NCBI RefSeq assembly: GCF_019097595.1
Contig: NC_080723.1
Location: 9,023,511-9,087,510 of the forward strand
Direction: 5' to 3'
DNA length: 64,000 bases
From: Hemibagrus wyckioides
Taxonomy: Eukaryota; Chordata; Actinopteri; Siluriformes; Bagridae
This document shows, in pieces, positions 39,370-52,179 of this stretch (position 1 is its first letter; each line of letters begins with the position of its first letter). The notes under the pieces are model-generated. The model saw nothing but the letters and a program-made list of their open reading frames with translations. It had not been told where the DNA came from and made no database searches. The position numbers and the translations under genes are program-made.

Positions 39370-40810
39370 AAAATATAAAATGAAAGATAAACCAATTGAA
39401 TCTGTGCAGCTGCATTGAACACTACTCAAAACTAATATTAAAAAAAATAATACTCTCACTTTCTTTCATGACAAACAGAGAATATGTGAACATTAGACAA
39501 CTGATTTCTTATATCGAAATGTGGTGTTATTTATTTATTTTTTAATGTTTACTGCAGAATTACTTAAAATTCCACTATCCAGCTGTTTTATTGTGATTGC
39601 TGCAGATTCCGTCTGCACAGCTGGTAATATTATTACACTCCTCTACTTTCCTGTAATGGTGGAAATTGTCATTTTCCTTTAATAAAAAAAAATAAATCAT
39701 TGGATGAGCTTCTTTTTTTTTTTTCAAATACAGGTCAAGTCACTCCGAAAGAAGCAAAACAATCTTCCTCCTAATATACTTAAATTTGATATTGCAATAC
39801 AGCAAAAAATGGAAACTTTCTTTCTTGTTAATTTTAGATAATGGAGTACTTTAAAGTGTGGACAATTCCTTTTGTGGGACTAAGATTATGAAGCAACACC
39901 AAGTCATGCCCTTAATCATTTTTTTGTGACGTTTTGTAAGTATAGAGCCACAAAATGCATTACACTTTTTTTATTTAACTAAAACAGCTGGTGGTCCAAG
40001 GCATCCGATGTAAAACCTGAGCCAAACTGAAACATGTGGACCAAAAGTTCCCCTCTGGAAACCCTGAACAGGGAGCAGTCGAAAGAACAACAATTAGGTC
40101 AGATAGTAGAAATGCCATCAAGCTCCATTAGTATGGTGACAGTTTCCTGTTTGTACACATTTGTTCAACTGAAAACAATTTTAATTGCTCTGACTTGGCA
40201 CACTGGATTGGAAACCCTAGACTATAATACAATACATTATCTATATTAGAGGAATCTTTATGTGTAGCTGGAAAGCTGAGACTAAGAAACACAAAATTAT
40301 CATTTAATTACTTGAAATCTACCAAATCACACATTACCGCTGGCCCTTAAAGCAGGACTTTTATAAAAAGAAGCATGGAGCAGGTGTGTGGAACAAAGCA
40401 ATTACACCTCTTATACGTCACTAGTAACATAATTCACACTTTCCCACACATTCCTGCATTTAGAACAATGCATTAGGTCTGAGCTTTTATTTATTTATTT
40501 ATTTATTTATTTTAATTTAATTTTTTATTCCTTTAAGTGTAAGGATTCCTGTACACACTGGACACACTCAAAGAACAATTTGACTCCAGATTTGTCCATC
40601 TGATAAAATGCTGTTCCCTAGCCAGTTATAATACAGCTCAAGTTCATGGAGTAATCACATATCTACTCGTTTTAATGTTTTTATAGTTGATTGAAGCTTT
40701 TCATTATGTACATTTTAGACAATAGTGTCCAATGGATTATTAAACTAAACTAAAAATCAACCAACATCAACATAACAGAACTCTGATGTCACTGAGCAAT
40801 CAGTTCATTT
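39370..40810. other. no gene recognised
   Basis: AT-rich with T-runs and a (TTTA)n at 40488-40511. Nothing coding is supported. Confidence 0.5.
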
Positions 40811-40814
40811 TTCT

Positions 40815-41000
40815 TCGTTTGTTCATTCAGTTATTTATCTTTGGTAAGCGCTTTACCCAGGTCAGGGTCGTGGGTTTGTGTCTGGGAAAGAGGAGAACAC
40901 GATGAGGGAGCACATTGTCCATGATTGACCTGGTTGGCCTCTGTTATTTTGTGAATACACAGTGTGAGGCATTGGGGGCTCAGGCAAGCCTGTAACCTTT
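40815..41000 (-). mobile_element. interspersed repeat, same family as 46255
   Basis: It begins TCATTCAGTTATTTATCTTT and continues GCGCTTTACCCAGGTCAGGG, the complement of the GACCAGGATAAAGCGGTTAC end type seen at 46400-46445. The remainder is diverged. Confidence 0.55.
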
Positions 41001-41240
41001 TTATATTTGATTCAGCTGATGGGAGAAAACAGCTCTGCTTCCTGTCTCAATCATACAAAGGAAAATCAGCAAAAACGTGAAGCACAAGCTGATCTATTTT
41101 CTGTTTGACAGAGTTTTCGTGATTGCTTTATGATGTTGCTAAATGGTGCTGTATGTGTGTTTTTCTGTGACTTTCTGTAACTGTGATCCCGTATAACAGG
41201 TAACTGACCAGTTTAGGCTGTGTGTGTGTGTGCATGTGGA

Positions 41241-41278
<38 letters not shown>

Positions 41279-41637
41279 GTGGGGGTTATTCTAAATCACA
41301 GTCTTGTGGATTGAAAAGGAATAGATATTTTATACATTTCACATAAATCACACAAATGTGTAAATCACAAGGAAAATATTATAAACATAGTCACATTTAT
41401 CTAGAATTTTCTATTATATGTCAAATCGAAAATGATTAAACTGATGTCTAAACATTTTACATTAACATGCTTTAGTAAAATAACCCTGTAAATAATTACA
41501 GTGTATAAGACACCAAAATAAATGTCTCACATACAAACACACACATGTGCCATACACAACAGTAGTACAAGAGAATAAGTGATAAAATGTAGACTAGAAT
41601 ACAATATAAGACTTGTGGTGGTGACAAAAAGAAGTGA

Positions 41638-41763
<126 letters not shown>

Positions 41764-41764
41764 C

Positions 41765-42970
41765 AGTGCAGAATATTGCTAAATCTGGTGAAAAGTGTTT
41801 AGTGTGAAGTGACCAAGAGGCACTGGAAGAAGTATAGTATGTAAAGTGTCTCAGGGACACCAGCAATGGAGATGAGCAGGCCTACAGGCTGTTTAAGAAC
41901 CTAATAGCCTGCAGGTAGAAACTGTACTTTAGCTTGTCTGTGATTGGATGCTCTGAAAGCGCTTGGCAGATCTGGAGAGAATAGACTGCGTGCTGGGTGA
42001 CTGAGGTCTGAGGTAATTTTGGAAGCTTTCCCCAGGCACCATGTGGAATCGACATCCTGTATGGCTGGGAGTCTGTTGCCAGTGATGAGTTCTGCTGTTC
42101 TCACCACTCTCTGGAGAACCTTGCAATTGTGGGGAGAGCAACTGCTATACCATACAGTGATGATCTATGTGGTACAGCTGTAGAAATTAGCAATGGTGTT
42201 AAGGTTCGGTCCAAACTTGTTCAGCTTCCTTTGGTAGAGTCTTTGCTATGAATGTTTTGGTAGAGGAACCGGATGATGAACCAGTGATTTGAACCCTGAG
42301 GCATTTGAAGTTCCCTTCAGCAGCTCCACTGAAATCACTCTGAAACTTCCTGTAGTCTGTTATAATTTAGTTAAGAGAGAGGTTGTTGTCATGGCACGTT
42401 TCTGAGATCTCCTAGGCTTTCTCATCTCATTGTGGTATCAGAAGAAGAATAGCCTTTATTTGTCACATATACTTTACAGCACAGTAAAATTCCATCATTG
42501 CATATCCCAACTTTGGAGATTGGGGTCAGAGCACAGATACAGCCATGATACAGAGCCCCTGAACCACAGAGGGTTAAGGGCCTTTCTCAGGGGCCCAACA
42601 GTGTCAGCTTAGCAGTCCTGGGGCTTGAACCCTGATCCTCTGATCAACAATCCAAAGCCTGAGACATTGGAGCAGTATTTGGCAATGCAGTCATGCATGA
42701 ACAGGGAATACAAGAGAGGGCTGAGTACACATCCATGGTTGTCCATGGTTGCAGATCAGTGTGCACATATATGGGTTTTAAATGGATGCTTGATGTATTT
42801 CATGATAGTCGAGGCAACAGTCATTCAGGCAGGAGACGATAGGACAGGAGTCTTGAGAACTGGAATGAAACTGGTGCTCTTGGAGCACACCGGGATGGCT
42901 GACAGATGGCTAACAAGTTAAAATGCCTGTGAAGACCTCTGCTAAATGGGTGGGGGTCACGGTCATGGAT
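41765..42970 (-). mobile_element. L2/Rex-like LINE relic, split by a SINE
   Basis: The minus strand reads MVRTAELITGNRLPAIQDVD and GKASKITSDLSHPARSLFS (42107-41960), the RT C-terminal tail (RTAEKIIG...LP...DPSHP pattern). The part at 42970-42680 corresponds to earlier RT. A type 2 SINE occupies 42433-42675, so the LINE was there first. The plus-strand text (GGAGATGAGCAGG, CTCACCACTCTCTGGAGAA) is characteristic of this abundant fish LINE. Confidence 0.75.
42433..42675 (-). mobile_element. tRNA-derived SINE (type 2), best copy
   Basis: On the minus strand it has a tRNA-like head with a near-perfect B box GGGTTCAAGCCCC, then CCCCTGAGAAAGGCCCTTAA, a body, and a tail ending in TGACAAATAAAGGCTATTCT. 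It sits inside the LINE at 41765-42970. Confidence 0.8.
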
Positions 42971-43059
42971 GCCATCATGTCCTTGTGTCTGTGGATTTAA
43001 TGAGAAGTTGTATGTGACTGAATAAGTGAATATAAAGTCATATTTTTTGGTCTGAGCTG

Positions 43060-43279
43060 TACTGTGTTTTTATGTGCACTATCCCAATTCACAATGTTTA
43101 CAATATGTATTTTAATATCATGCCATTTGCAATATGGTCTTAATTCTCTAACACCTTTTTTTGTATTTTGTATATATAACATATTTCATTTATATTTATT
43201 TCTCTTGTGTAATCTGAAGCAGTCTCTGCCAAAAGAATTTCCTTCTGGATTAATAAACTTCTATCTAACTTCTAATAAA
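43060..43279 (+). mobile_element. LINE 3' untranslated stub leading into (CTAT)n
   Basis: It ends AAAGAATTTCCTTCTGGATT then AATAAACTTCTATCTAACTT directly before the tetranucleotide array. This is the usual 3' terminus of L2-like fish LINEs. Orientation is opposite to the LINE at 41765. Confidence 0.6.
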
Positions 43280-43420
<141 letters not shown>

Positions 43421-43429
43421 CATGGGAAT

Positions 43430-43491
43430 GAGCTAAAGCTGTGATGAAAATTGCTCTGCCACATACACCATATGATTGGTTTGAGCAATTA

Positions 43492-43529
<38 letters not shown>

Positions 43530-46250
43530 TGAGTGAGTGAGTGAGTGAGAGAATGAGTGACATGGGGATAAGGCCAGTGTGTGGGGGACATGTTAAGAAA
43601 GGTGACATTTCAGCAGGAAGGGCTATTCTGGATGTTGAGGATTTCTGGCCTCTGAAGTAATGTTGTCATGAATAAGACCCTTTGATACCTGCCAGTAATT
43701 CAATTTAGGCCAACCCCCTGTGCTTTTTTCCCAGGATTTAATCCTTTTAAAGTATTCAAAGCACAGAGCTCTCCCAGAATAGGCGCCTCAGATATGTTAA
43801 ATACTTCCAGCTTTGCTCAGAAGAAGAAGGGAGAAGCTATACCAGGTGTTAAATTAAAAAATCACAGTTAAACTCAAGGGCCTTGTAATGTGATGATACT
43901 GATGATACTGTTGCTCTTGAACAAAGAGAAAAAAAAAAAAAACGCTGAAGGTGTTTTTTAAATTTTTTAAGATAAAATAATGTTTACCAGTCCACTGAGG
44001 CTAAAGGACTTTCTTCAACCTCAATATGCTCGAGTTAAAAGAAAAAGTAGGAAAGGCCACAATTATTTAATAATACAGTTTATGCTTTAGGTGTCTTTAT
44101 TTATTTGTATTTTGCGAGCATGATTCGAGTCTGTTTGTCCTGCAAATCAATACAGTGCATTTTTCTCATCACCTTTATCAAAAAATAATGCCCAAGGATC
44201 AACACTACAGGCAGTCATTATAACGAAGAGCCATTCATGATGCATTTTAATCAGGACCTAATTGAATCCTATTTTGCCTCATGGACTGCATTTGCTTGTG
44301 GGTGTATATGTTATACGTAACTCACTGACCCTCTCTGCAAAGGTCAAAGTTCAAGCCACATTATGGCTTGTGTGTTAATGTAATTAACTCTGACATCAGT
44401 GCGCCTATGGGTGTTGTCAAACATTATTATAAACAGAGTTAATAATATAAGAGCCAGTGCATCTGTCCTCCTGAGGTGGTCAGTCCTCAAGCACCAGGCA
44501 ACCAATCCCTGGAACAAATCCCCTCTGCTGGAGCAGCCTGGACTCATTATCTAATGAAGCAGCAGCGAAAAATGAGTGCAGTCTTTTCATAGGAACAATG
44601 AATCATTTTCCTGTATGTTTCTAAAAAAAAAAAAAAATTAAACACAAGCCGTTGAAAGATCTAAGAAGAAACACTTCATTTAAATTCACTTATTCACTTA
44701 TCTATCTATCTAAAACCAACAGCATCAACAGGATACCTCTACCACCTGCAAGTCTTTTTTAAATAATTTCTTAGCCAAAAAATATATCTTTAATAACACT
44801 TCAAACAGGACATCAGATATTTAACCTTGACACTTCATCTGATCAGTTTGTTTGCTGGTTACATTAATAATTCCATACAAATCCATTAAAGCAACCTTTT
44901 TTCCTCTGAGAGCTACTGCTCAGGTGCTCATATTATATTATTAGTAACATTTATTTACATAGCGTATTGCCATAAACTAACCAGCGGAATAAAGCTCTTT
45001 TTGTGTGAACTTAAAAAAGAAAATCAGTTATTACTGTCATTCACATTGATTCTGTAATTTATCAGCACATTATCAGCACAGAGACCTGACATTGTATTGG
45101 ACTTTTAAAGTGTACTTTACTCCAAAACACCAGCTGCACTAATAAGAAATGTCTGCAGCACACTCGTCCTGCATCTTCCTGCAGCAGGATAGATTCATTC
45201 AGCTGTTTTACTTTGGCAGCATCGTAGCTTTATTCCTAATGCTCTCAAATCCCCAGCAGCTTCCAAGTTGAATGGATCTGCCATGTGTTTTCTTTATCCT
45301 TTATCTAAACTACTTCAATTTGTGTTTATAGATTTAAGTTTATATAATGCTTCCATGTACGGTCTTGGTACTAGTGATACACAGAGGAGTATGATTTTTC
45401 CGAGGAGTCAGATTTCGAAAGGGGACCATTGAGTTCAAAGGGGTCATATGAGTTCATTTGACTTTCAATTTGTACATGTACTATGAACCTGTTGGTGAGC
45501 TATTCATAAGTGAGTGAGGTGTTGGAGACCCCTGCATTAAACACACATTAAACTACTCACTCCTCAGATTTTGCTCAAGAGATCAAGATGTAACCAGAAT
45601 CGTTTAGTGGAAAAGGAAAAAAATATTGTGTGTTGTCACTCTGTCCAAAACTATCTGAACAATCTCAGCTCATCTCCGAATCATTTTTCTTCAGAGCTTA
45701 ATAATCTTCACCGAAAAAGTGAGTGTTTATGTTTTCCAGCAGTGAGGGCGGTTGTTCATTAGCGAGAGACCATGTGTCGACTGTGAACAAAGAAAGCCTT
45801 TAGATATTTGCACTCACAGACACACTGTGCTCCCACTCCAAAATTACTGTTATGTGTGAAAGTGTAAATAATAAGAATGATCTGGCCTATTTAATGCTCT
45901 GATATATTTCTCCATTACAGTCTCTCTCTCTTTTATAGCTTATTTTCTTGCTACTGAATGGGTTGCCATGTGCTTGGAAATGACAGTTGTTTGTTTTGTT
46001 TGTCATTTAGAACATCAGATCACTGAACATCATTCATCCATCTCTTTCTTGGTTTGTCAGCTTGTGTATAACTACTTTTCTTACTGTAAGTGAATCACTT
46101 AGTCTGGTCATGGATATCTGTACATTGTTTCATCACAGCTTTAGGGTCATTAGTATGATCCTGAGCTTGTGGAGGTTTTGGGTATGTGCTTCTTGTGTTC
46201 ACTCCTTCATATCTTCTAGCTTTCACTCAATGTCCCAAAAAAAAACATTC
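43430..46250. other. no gene; includes a long repeat-poor block
   Basis: (GA)n lies at 43493-43527. From about 43960 to 44570 the sequence is complex, repeat-free and of mixed composition, a reasonable candidate for conserved non-coding DNA. The rest is AT-rich with nothing recognised. Confidence 0.45.
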
Positions 46251-46254
46251 AGGC

Positions 46255-46445
46255 TTTGCTAAATTGCTTGGAGGTGTGAATGAGTGTGTGAATGTGTGCG
46301 TGTGTGTGAAAGGTGTCCTGCCATGGCCTGGTGTCCCATTCAGGGTGAATTCTTCTACCACTGTTGCTGGGATTGGCTCCAGATTTCACGCAACCCTGAA
46401 CAGGATGAAGCGGTTACTTAAGATGAATAGTTGCTACATGCTAAT
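46255..46445 (+). mobile_element. teleost interspersed repeat
   Basis: It reads GTGTGAATGTGTG, CTGCCATGGCCTGGTGTCCC, ATTCAGGGTGAATTC, GGGATTGGCTCCAGAT and ending CAGGATGAAGCGGTTACTTA AGATGAA. Related copies are at 38700, 40815 and 47130. Confidence 0.65.
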
Positions 46446-47129
46446 GAATGAATCACTGATCCAAAGTGCTCTGAACCCATATGGTATAATCTACAGAAAG
46501 TGGGAAGAAATTATCCATTTTTTCTGATGAAATCTCAAAGCAATCCTTTATTGCTGTTTTACTTGGTGTTTTTTTCCCCACTAAACTGAGTGTTCACATC
46601 CAATTTAAAACTTTGTAAATTCATAATCTGGTCAGTGTGGGGTATTTTTTAATTTAAAAGAGTGTCTTTCTTTTTAAAGAAATAAAGCTTGTATTCAGTC
46701 TATAGGTAACGTTCACACTGAAAATCCCATGAATCCTTTTTTTGTAAACAACAAAAAAAAATCTTCTTGAATGTTCTTGAGTACATTATTTTGTAGCGAT
46801 CGTTAGTGCAGTGGACACAACATTTGCATCTGTTTTTGAGAAAGATTCCTGCTGATGACTCAAGATCAAACTCAAACGTTTTCAAGAGTATGCGATTTCC
46901 TACATAGGCGTCAGGTGCAAATTATAAAAAAAATTATCTGATGTAAACTTCATGAATGAGATAATTATTATTATTATTGAGATAATTATTGGCTTTCTGT
47001 ATTGTGGGATTGTTTTCTGTCCACTTTGGAGGCATTTTCTGAATGTACGGTTCATAAGCTTCTATTTTTATCCAGTTTAGCATAACCCCCAACACACACA
47101 CACATACAATTTCAGTAAGCACTTTTTTC

Positions 47130-47235
47130 AGCTCAGGCTGTGGTGGATCTGAAGCTTATCCTGGAATCACTAAACCCAAGGCAGAGGAATTCACACCAGT
47201 TTCACACCATTCACAAACATTCACATATACTGACT
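47130..47235 (-). mobile_element. fragment of the same interspersed repeat
   Basis: GCTGTGGTGGATCTGAAGCT, ATCCTGGAATCACTAAACCC and AAGGCAGAGGAATTCACACC are the complement-strand landmarks of the 46255 family. Confidence 0.55.
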
Positions 47236-47245
47236 GTATGTATAT

Positions 47246-47325
47246 CAAGTCAAGTCAAGAAGCTTTTATTGTCATTTCAACCATATATAGCTGACACAGT
47301 ACACAGTGAAATGAACCACAGTCAA
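47246..47325 (+). mobile_element. short SINE-like repeat (AAGTCAAGTCAAG type)
   Basis: CAAGTCAAGTCAAGAAGCTT followed by TTATTGTCATTTCAACCATA and ACAGTACACAGTGAAATGAA. This is a block found widely in fish genomes as I remember it. Confidence 0.5.
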
Positions 47326-47329
47326 AGAA

Positions 47330-48523
47330 AGGGTTGCAACCTTTTTTTTCTTGTTGGGGCCCATATGTAGACATCCCTCACCTTCTTAACAAAACCAGAA
47401 ACACCTCTGATGGTGGTCAAATATGTAGTTCAGCATCACAAGGTAGAAAACATAATCATCCAGCACGAGAGACAGACGAGGTGTTCCACTGTGGACTCGT
47501 GTTATTCAGGTGCATGAAACTTACGACACTTACGTCTGTGGATGATGATGGCCCTAAATCCCACATAGCCGGAGGAACTCTGAACGTCCCTCGGGAGGCT
47601 CATAGCATTATTCGTTATTCCTTTTAATGCCGTTCAGGGTCCTTTAAGCAAACGGCAGTGCATCTGAAATCCTCTGTCCTAATAGTACACTTTTGTTAAG
47701 GAACATAAACCGAGTGTTTCAGCATGACACATTAGCGGTGTTGTCCACACACACTCCTGGCTTTTTTTTCCCTTCTAGAAACGTATTTATTTCATATACA
47801 CATTGGTATAAATTAGCTGACTTTTTAGCAAAATGACACTAATTTATATATCCGATATCTTGATATATCAGCTTTCTTTTTACCCTCATGACTCGCCCCA
47901 CTATGACCTCTGTTGGTGAATGGATACACAGATTGTAACACCAAAATAAAGTAAACCCTCAGATAAAAACTTTGTAGTGGCCGAACAAACCATGTAATAA
48001 AATATAATGCACATTTTAACATATAACAATTTGTTAAAAGAAAATAAACAATATTTATGTTTATTATGTTATGCTGGGTTATGTTCAGGTCTCTCAATTA
48101 GGACAACTGACTATAATCAATGAGTTAATAGAGTGTTATGATGCAGCCTGTCTTTTCTGAGCTTATCACTCACACACACACACACATGCAGGCACACACT
48201 CAGCTGACCTACACAGCATTGTAATGGTGCTATATTGACAAGCTCAGTCATCAGCAGTGCCTACTGAGCTCATAAAGAGGGAACTGATGATCACCTATCT
48301 GCTTCAAGCAGAGACAAAGTCACGTGACTGTGTGATGTGTTCAGCCCTATCAGCTCTAGTAAGTGGGATTGCTGCTACAGGAACCGTACATGACGTTTCC
48401 CCAATATACCCTAGCCATCTCATCTGCATTTGTCTGGCATAACTTCTTTATGAGAATAACATCTCCATCATCACGTTATTACTTACACTTACATATACAA
48501 ATATTTACACAACAAAACAGAGG

Positions 48524-48582
<59 letters not shown>

Positions 48583-51500
48583 ATTCTTTTTTTTTTTTAA
48601 TCACATCTAAATTTTATGGCATATAAACCAAAATGATCATAGGGTAAAGAAATTAGAAAATCAGAAAAATCTACAAATATATAGATAATATAGTAGATTT
48701 ATACTTCTTTAATTATAAATAATGTCTTCAGCTATTACACCGAGAACCTGATTAATAAATTAATCTAGATAAATCTCGATAATATAATATAACTGCACAA
48801 AAGCAATAAAAACATTCTTGTGAAATAGGAATGAAGATTTTGATTTGATTTGATTCGTCTAGGAAGCTCAGTGATGACAGTTTAACATGGTGATTCTTGT
48901 AGCTAGTTTTAAATATCAGAGAAAGATAACACCTTGGATATCATGAGCAGTTAAAAGCAAGGCAATGACAATACTGTAGAATATTTACACAAATCAGTTG
49001 ATTAAAAATGGAAAACTAGCACAGAGAATCACAAACATACAAAAGACAAGTGGCATAAAATTACGCTAATAATTACACAAATTAGCCAGGAATAACTTTT
49101 TTGGGGGGAAGTATCATGTTGAGTTTACTTCCTGAGTTTTGCATTGCCTGCTTCTCCGTCCATCAAAGTCATAGCTGTGTACGGTGTTTCACATGAGGAA
49201 CAACAGAGTTTTTGTTTCTAGGAATTTTCAAAAAATGAAGATCACAGGATATTTGGATAGCGAGGGGTGGAGTTAACAATCAGAAAACTTTCTTATGACT
49301 TCATTCTTATAAAATCTAATTAAATTCCTCCTGTGTTTGTATGCATTGTCAGTGATTTACTTAAAAATGCCATAAGCTAAATCCCCACAGGTAAAACACA
49401 TGGGTCCTTTCAGGAAGCAGATGCTTGTCAGTGCAAATGACAAGAGAAAGCCGAGCAAGCCCTTCTCAGCACTGCTAATCTTTTTCTCTTTTCTGCCATG
49501 GTGTGAGCAATTAGCCTGCCACCTGTCTGTCTCCGAGAAAACACCTATCCTTACTGCACAATGCTATCATAGTGAAAAACACAGGAGATTTTTCTATATT
49601 ACTGGAAATCTAATGTGCCCTCAAGCATAGGAATGTCAAACAGTTTCCCCTCATGAGGAAAATGTTTCTTTCTTTTTTTTTTTCTTTTTAATTATTACTT
49701 ACTTTCCTTTTTGTTTGTTCCATAGATTTTGTTGCAGGATAACACTAATAACAACATCCAAGGATATCACACTTGCTAACAGCTGCTACTACTGATTTAT
49801 GCCCTGAATTCCCCAATAATAGGTGACTGAGATTTAACAACATACATCTATAGATAGTTAAACTAACAAACAAATAATTAACTGTCATATAAAGAGAGCA
49901 TGGGGTAGAGAGAGAGAGAGAGAGAGATTCCTGCCCTAATGGCATTGTTGCAGTTTCAATTTTTGACCACTAGGTGCAAAAATCATTCTTTAGAGAAAGA
50001 CAACAAAATCGTCGTTTTATCATGTCACATCAATCTGGAAAATTTCAACAGAATTTAAAATGCCTCGATTTGTATATAAGGTCCTTTTTTATTGTTTAAA
50101 GCCTGATGCCCCTATGTACCCTTGCCACAACTTGCCATTGCATTTTGGTTGTAGTAATTAGGTTTAGGGTTAGATTTAACGTAGGTTTAACTTGTTTAAT
50201 AAATATGTAAATGAAAGTTTCTCACAAGGATGTCAGAATTGTACTAAAAAAATGGTTTGTGATGTGAGTTGCTACTTATTAAAATATTATTAACTGATGA
50301 ATGTGTTTTATTGTCATGTGTTTTTGTATTACTTATCTAAAACTGCTCTCTCTGCCCTTTGGCTTGAAATCATAATCCATTCTCTGTAAGTTTGTGATTT
50401 TAGCATTGTTTAGAATTTCACTAGCCGCTTAATCAAGTATGCTAACTACTGGTTGATGCCAGTTTAACCTGCCATTAGCAAAGAAAACAGGCTAGTAATA
50501 TATAACCAGCAAATTAGTGAAACGAACCTCAACATGCTTTCAAGGAGGTAAATATACAGGTATAAATACAGCATATTGAAATATTTTAATGAATTAGGGA
50601 CAGTTGTGATATTCCTCAAGTTCAACGCTGCAGTCAGGTGGATTATCAGTATTCACAATAGCGATATAACTATAATATGTAGCTTCAGGAGGTCATGGCT
50701 GTGGATGACTTGGCCCGGTTCTTGACAGTTTTTTCTACACTGATGAACTTGATTGGATGCTAAACTGAAATAATTGGATGATATTCCAGTCCACAGTCTG
50801 CTCTTCACTGATTAATGATCAGACTGATGGAACAGCAACAGTTATGCTGGCAGAAACTAAGGAGCTAAAAATAAAAAGTGGAAAGAGCAAGTTTAAGGAG
50901 GAAAACAAGGCAGACTGAGTGAGAATGAGAGGAAGGTGAGAAGCAGGTTCGTAATTATTTAAAACTAAAGAAGGCAGATAATGCCATCGGTAGGTTGCAC
51001 CTTCACAGCAATTCAAGCACAGTGAAGAACTTGGGCTTCAGTTGCCCAGTAATTACCCACATCTCATGCCCATTTTTTATTAGAGCAGCTTGAGTGCTTT
51101 TCTGCTACTTTAAACCTGATAAGGGAAAGAGAGAGAGAGAGAGAGAGAGGGTGATAGAAACATTACATTGAAATAATGAGAGAAAAAAATTAAAAAAAGA
51201 AGCAACTAAGGATTAAAAGCATTTAAAATTTCTGTGCTTTTGGTACCAGTCAGAACCAGACAGCAATTGAAGGACAGACAATCACATGACCACTCCACTT
51301 ACTGATCAATGGTCTGCTTAGATATTCAGATATTAGTCTAATATCTGAACCTCTGAAGTTATTTCAAAATATGAGATTTCTCTCACACATTCTTTCAGTG
51401 TGCATGATATCCTATATTGAACTTGCCATTACAAGCATTTGGAAACTATTAATTATAATAATAATAATAATATACACAGTTTTTTTTAGGATCTATTCTA

Positions 51501-51788
51501 ATATTATTAGGATCTATTAGGGATCTATATCTGTTAGGATTATGGAGATACTGAAATAAATTAGCTTGTAGATTCTTTCATTATAAAAGTTTGATAAAAG
51601 TCTGGCAAGTACTTAGTAAATACTAAGAAATACATTTAAATAATAGCAGGAGTTTTGTTATCTTTTGTGATAGTGGTTGTTTACATGTATACAGACTGGT
51701 AGGATGTTTGATTGAACATAGGCATAGCGATGCAATTAATTAATGGCTTTCTAAAAAAATCTGTGGTAATGCTTGTGTTTGGTCCCAG
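47330..51788. other. no gene; end of the upstream tract before ptn
   Basis: The sequence at 47340-47760 is somewhat richer in GC than its surroundings and unassigned. (TAA)n lies at 48527-48581. (GA)n tracts lie at 49908-49927 and 51128-51149. No exon-like frame precedes the ptn exon at 51789. Confidence 0.5.
48527..48581 (+). repeat. (TAA)n microsatellite
   Basis: About 18 uninterrupted trinucleotide units. Confidence 0.95.
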
Positions 51789-51880
51789 CATGCAGCAGAA
51801 GCAGTGGGTGTGTGTGGCTGTTCTGGCTCTCTTGCTTGTTACTGATGTGCTGGCAGAAGTTGGGAAGGCAGAGAAACAAG
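51789..51880 (+). CDS. ptn: pleiotrophin, first coding exon (signal peptide)
   Basis: This exon starts the 159-residue pleiotrophin precursor, a secreted heparin-binding cytokine that binds proteoglycans and receptors such as PTPRZ1 and ALK in vertebrates. The ATG is at 51790-51792, one base after a TTTGGTCCCAG acceptor, so the leader comes almost wholly from an upstream exon. It encodes residues 1-30 plus the first base of Gly31. Residues 6-22 (WVCVAVLALLLVTDVLA) form a hydrophobic signal peptide with likely cleavage after Ala22, followed by a Lys-rich start of the mature chain. The donor is CAAG/GTAAAT (phase 1). The start is chosen because no other ATG gives a signal peptide in frame with the next exon. 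The pleiotrophin rather than midkine assignment comes from exons 3 and 4. Confidence 0.93.
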
Positions 51881-52005
51881 GTAAATAATGTATCATTATG
51901 AATCTTGAGCTGGAAAACTAATCCATTCTAATTAAGCCATTGGTAAGAAACCATGTAGCTCTGAACAGTGTGTGCTTGCATATGTGTGTGTGTGTGTTCT
52001 CACAG
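51881..52005 (+). other. ptn: ptn intron 2 (125 nt) with GU repeat at the acceptor
   Basis: This short phase-1 intron has a GTAAAT donor and a TTCTCACAG acceptor. A (TG)n run at 51982-51998 sits directly before the short pyrimidine tract, where GU-binding splicing factors such as CELF proteins or TDP-43 could act. That role is inferred only from the motif. Confidence 0.85.
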
Positions 52006-52179
52006 GTAAAAAAGAACGTAAATCAGGATGTGGAGACTGGCAATGGAGTGTGTGTGTGGCACACGAAGGTGACTGCGGTTTGGGCACTAGAGAAGGAACC
52101 CGTACTGGTGCTGCCTGCAAGCAGAAAATCAAAACGCAGCGTTGCAAGATTCCCTGCAACTGGAAGAAGCAGTTTGGAG
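52006..52179 (+). CDS. ptn: pleiotrophin, exon for N-terminal TSR-like module
   Basis: The exon is 174 nt and phase 1 at both ends, coding residues 31-89. The acceptor is TGTTCTCACAG and the donor GGAG/GTGAAC. It covers the first half-domain, with six cysteines at residues 39, 47, 54, 68, 77 and 81, the number expected for the three disulfides of this module. The blocks [30 protein letters not shown] and the Trp-rich GDWQWSVC are typical of pleiotrophin; midkine has FREGTCGAQTQ and RVPCNWKKEFG in these places. Basic residues 69-78 and 84-85 lie where the family binds heparin. Because the exon is symmetric, skipping it would keep the frame and remove the whole module. Intron 2 before it is only 125 nt. 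Confidence 0.97.
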
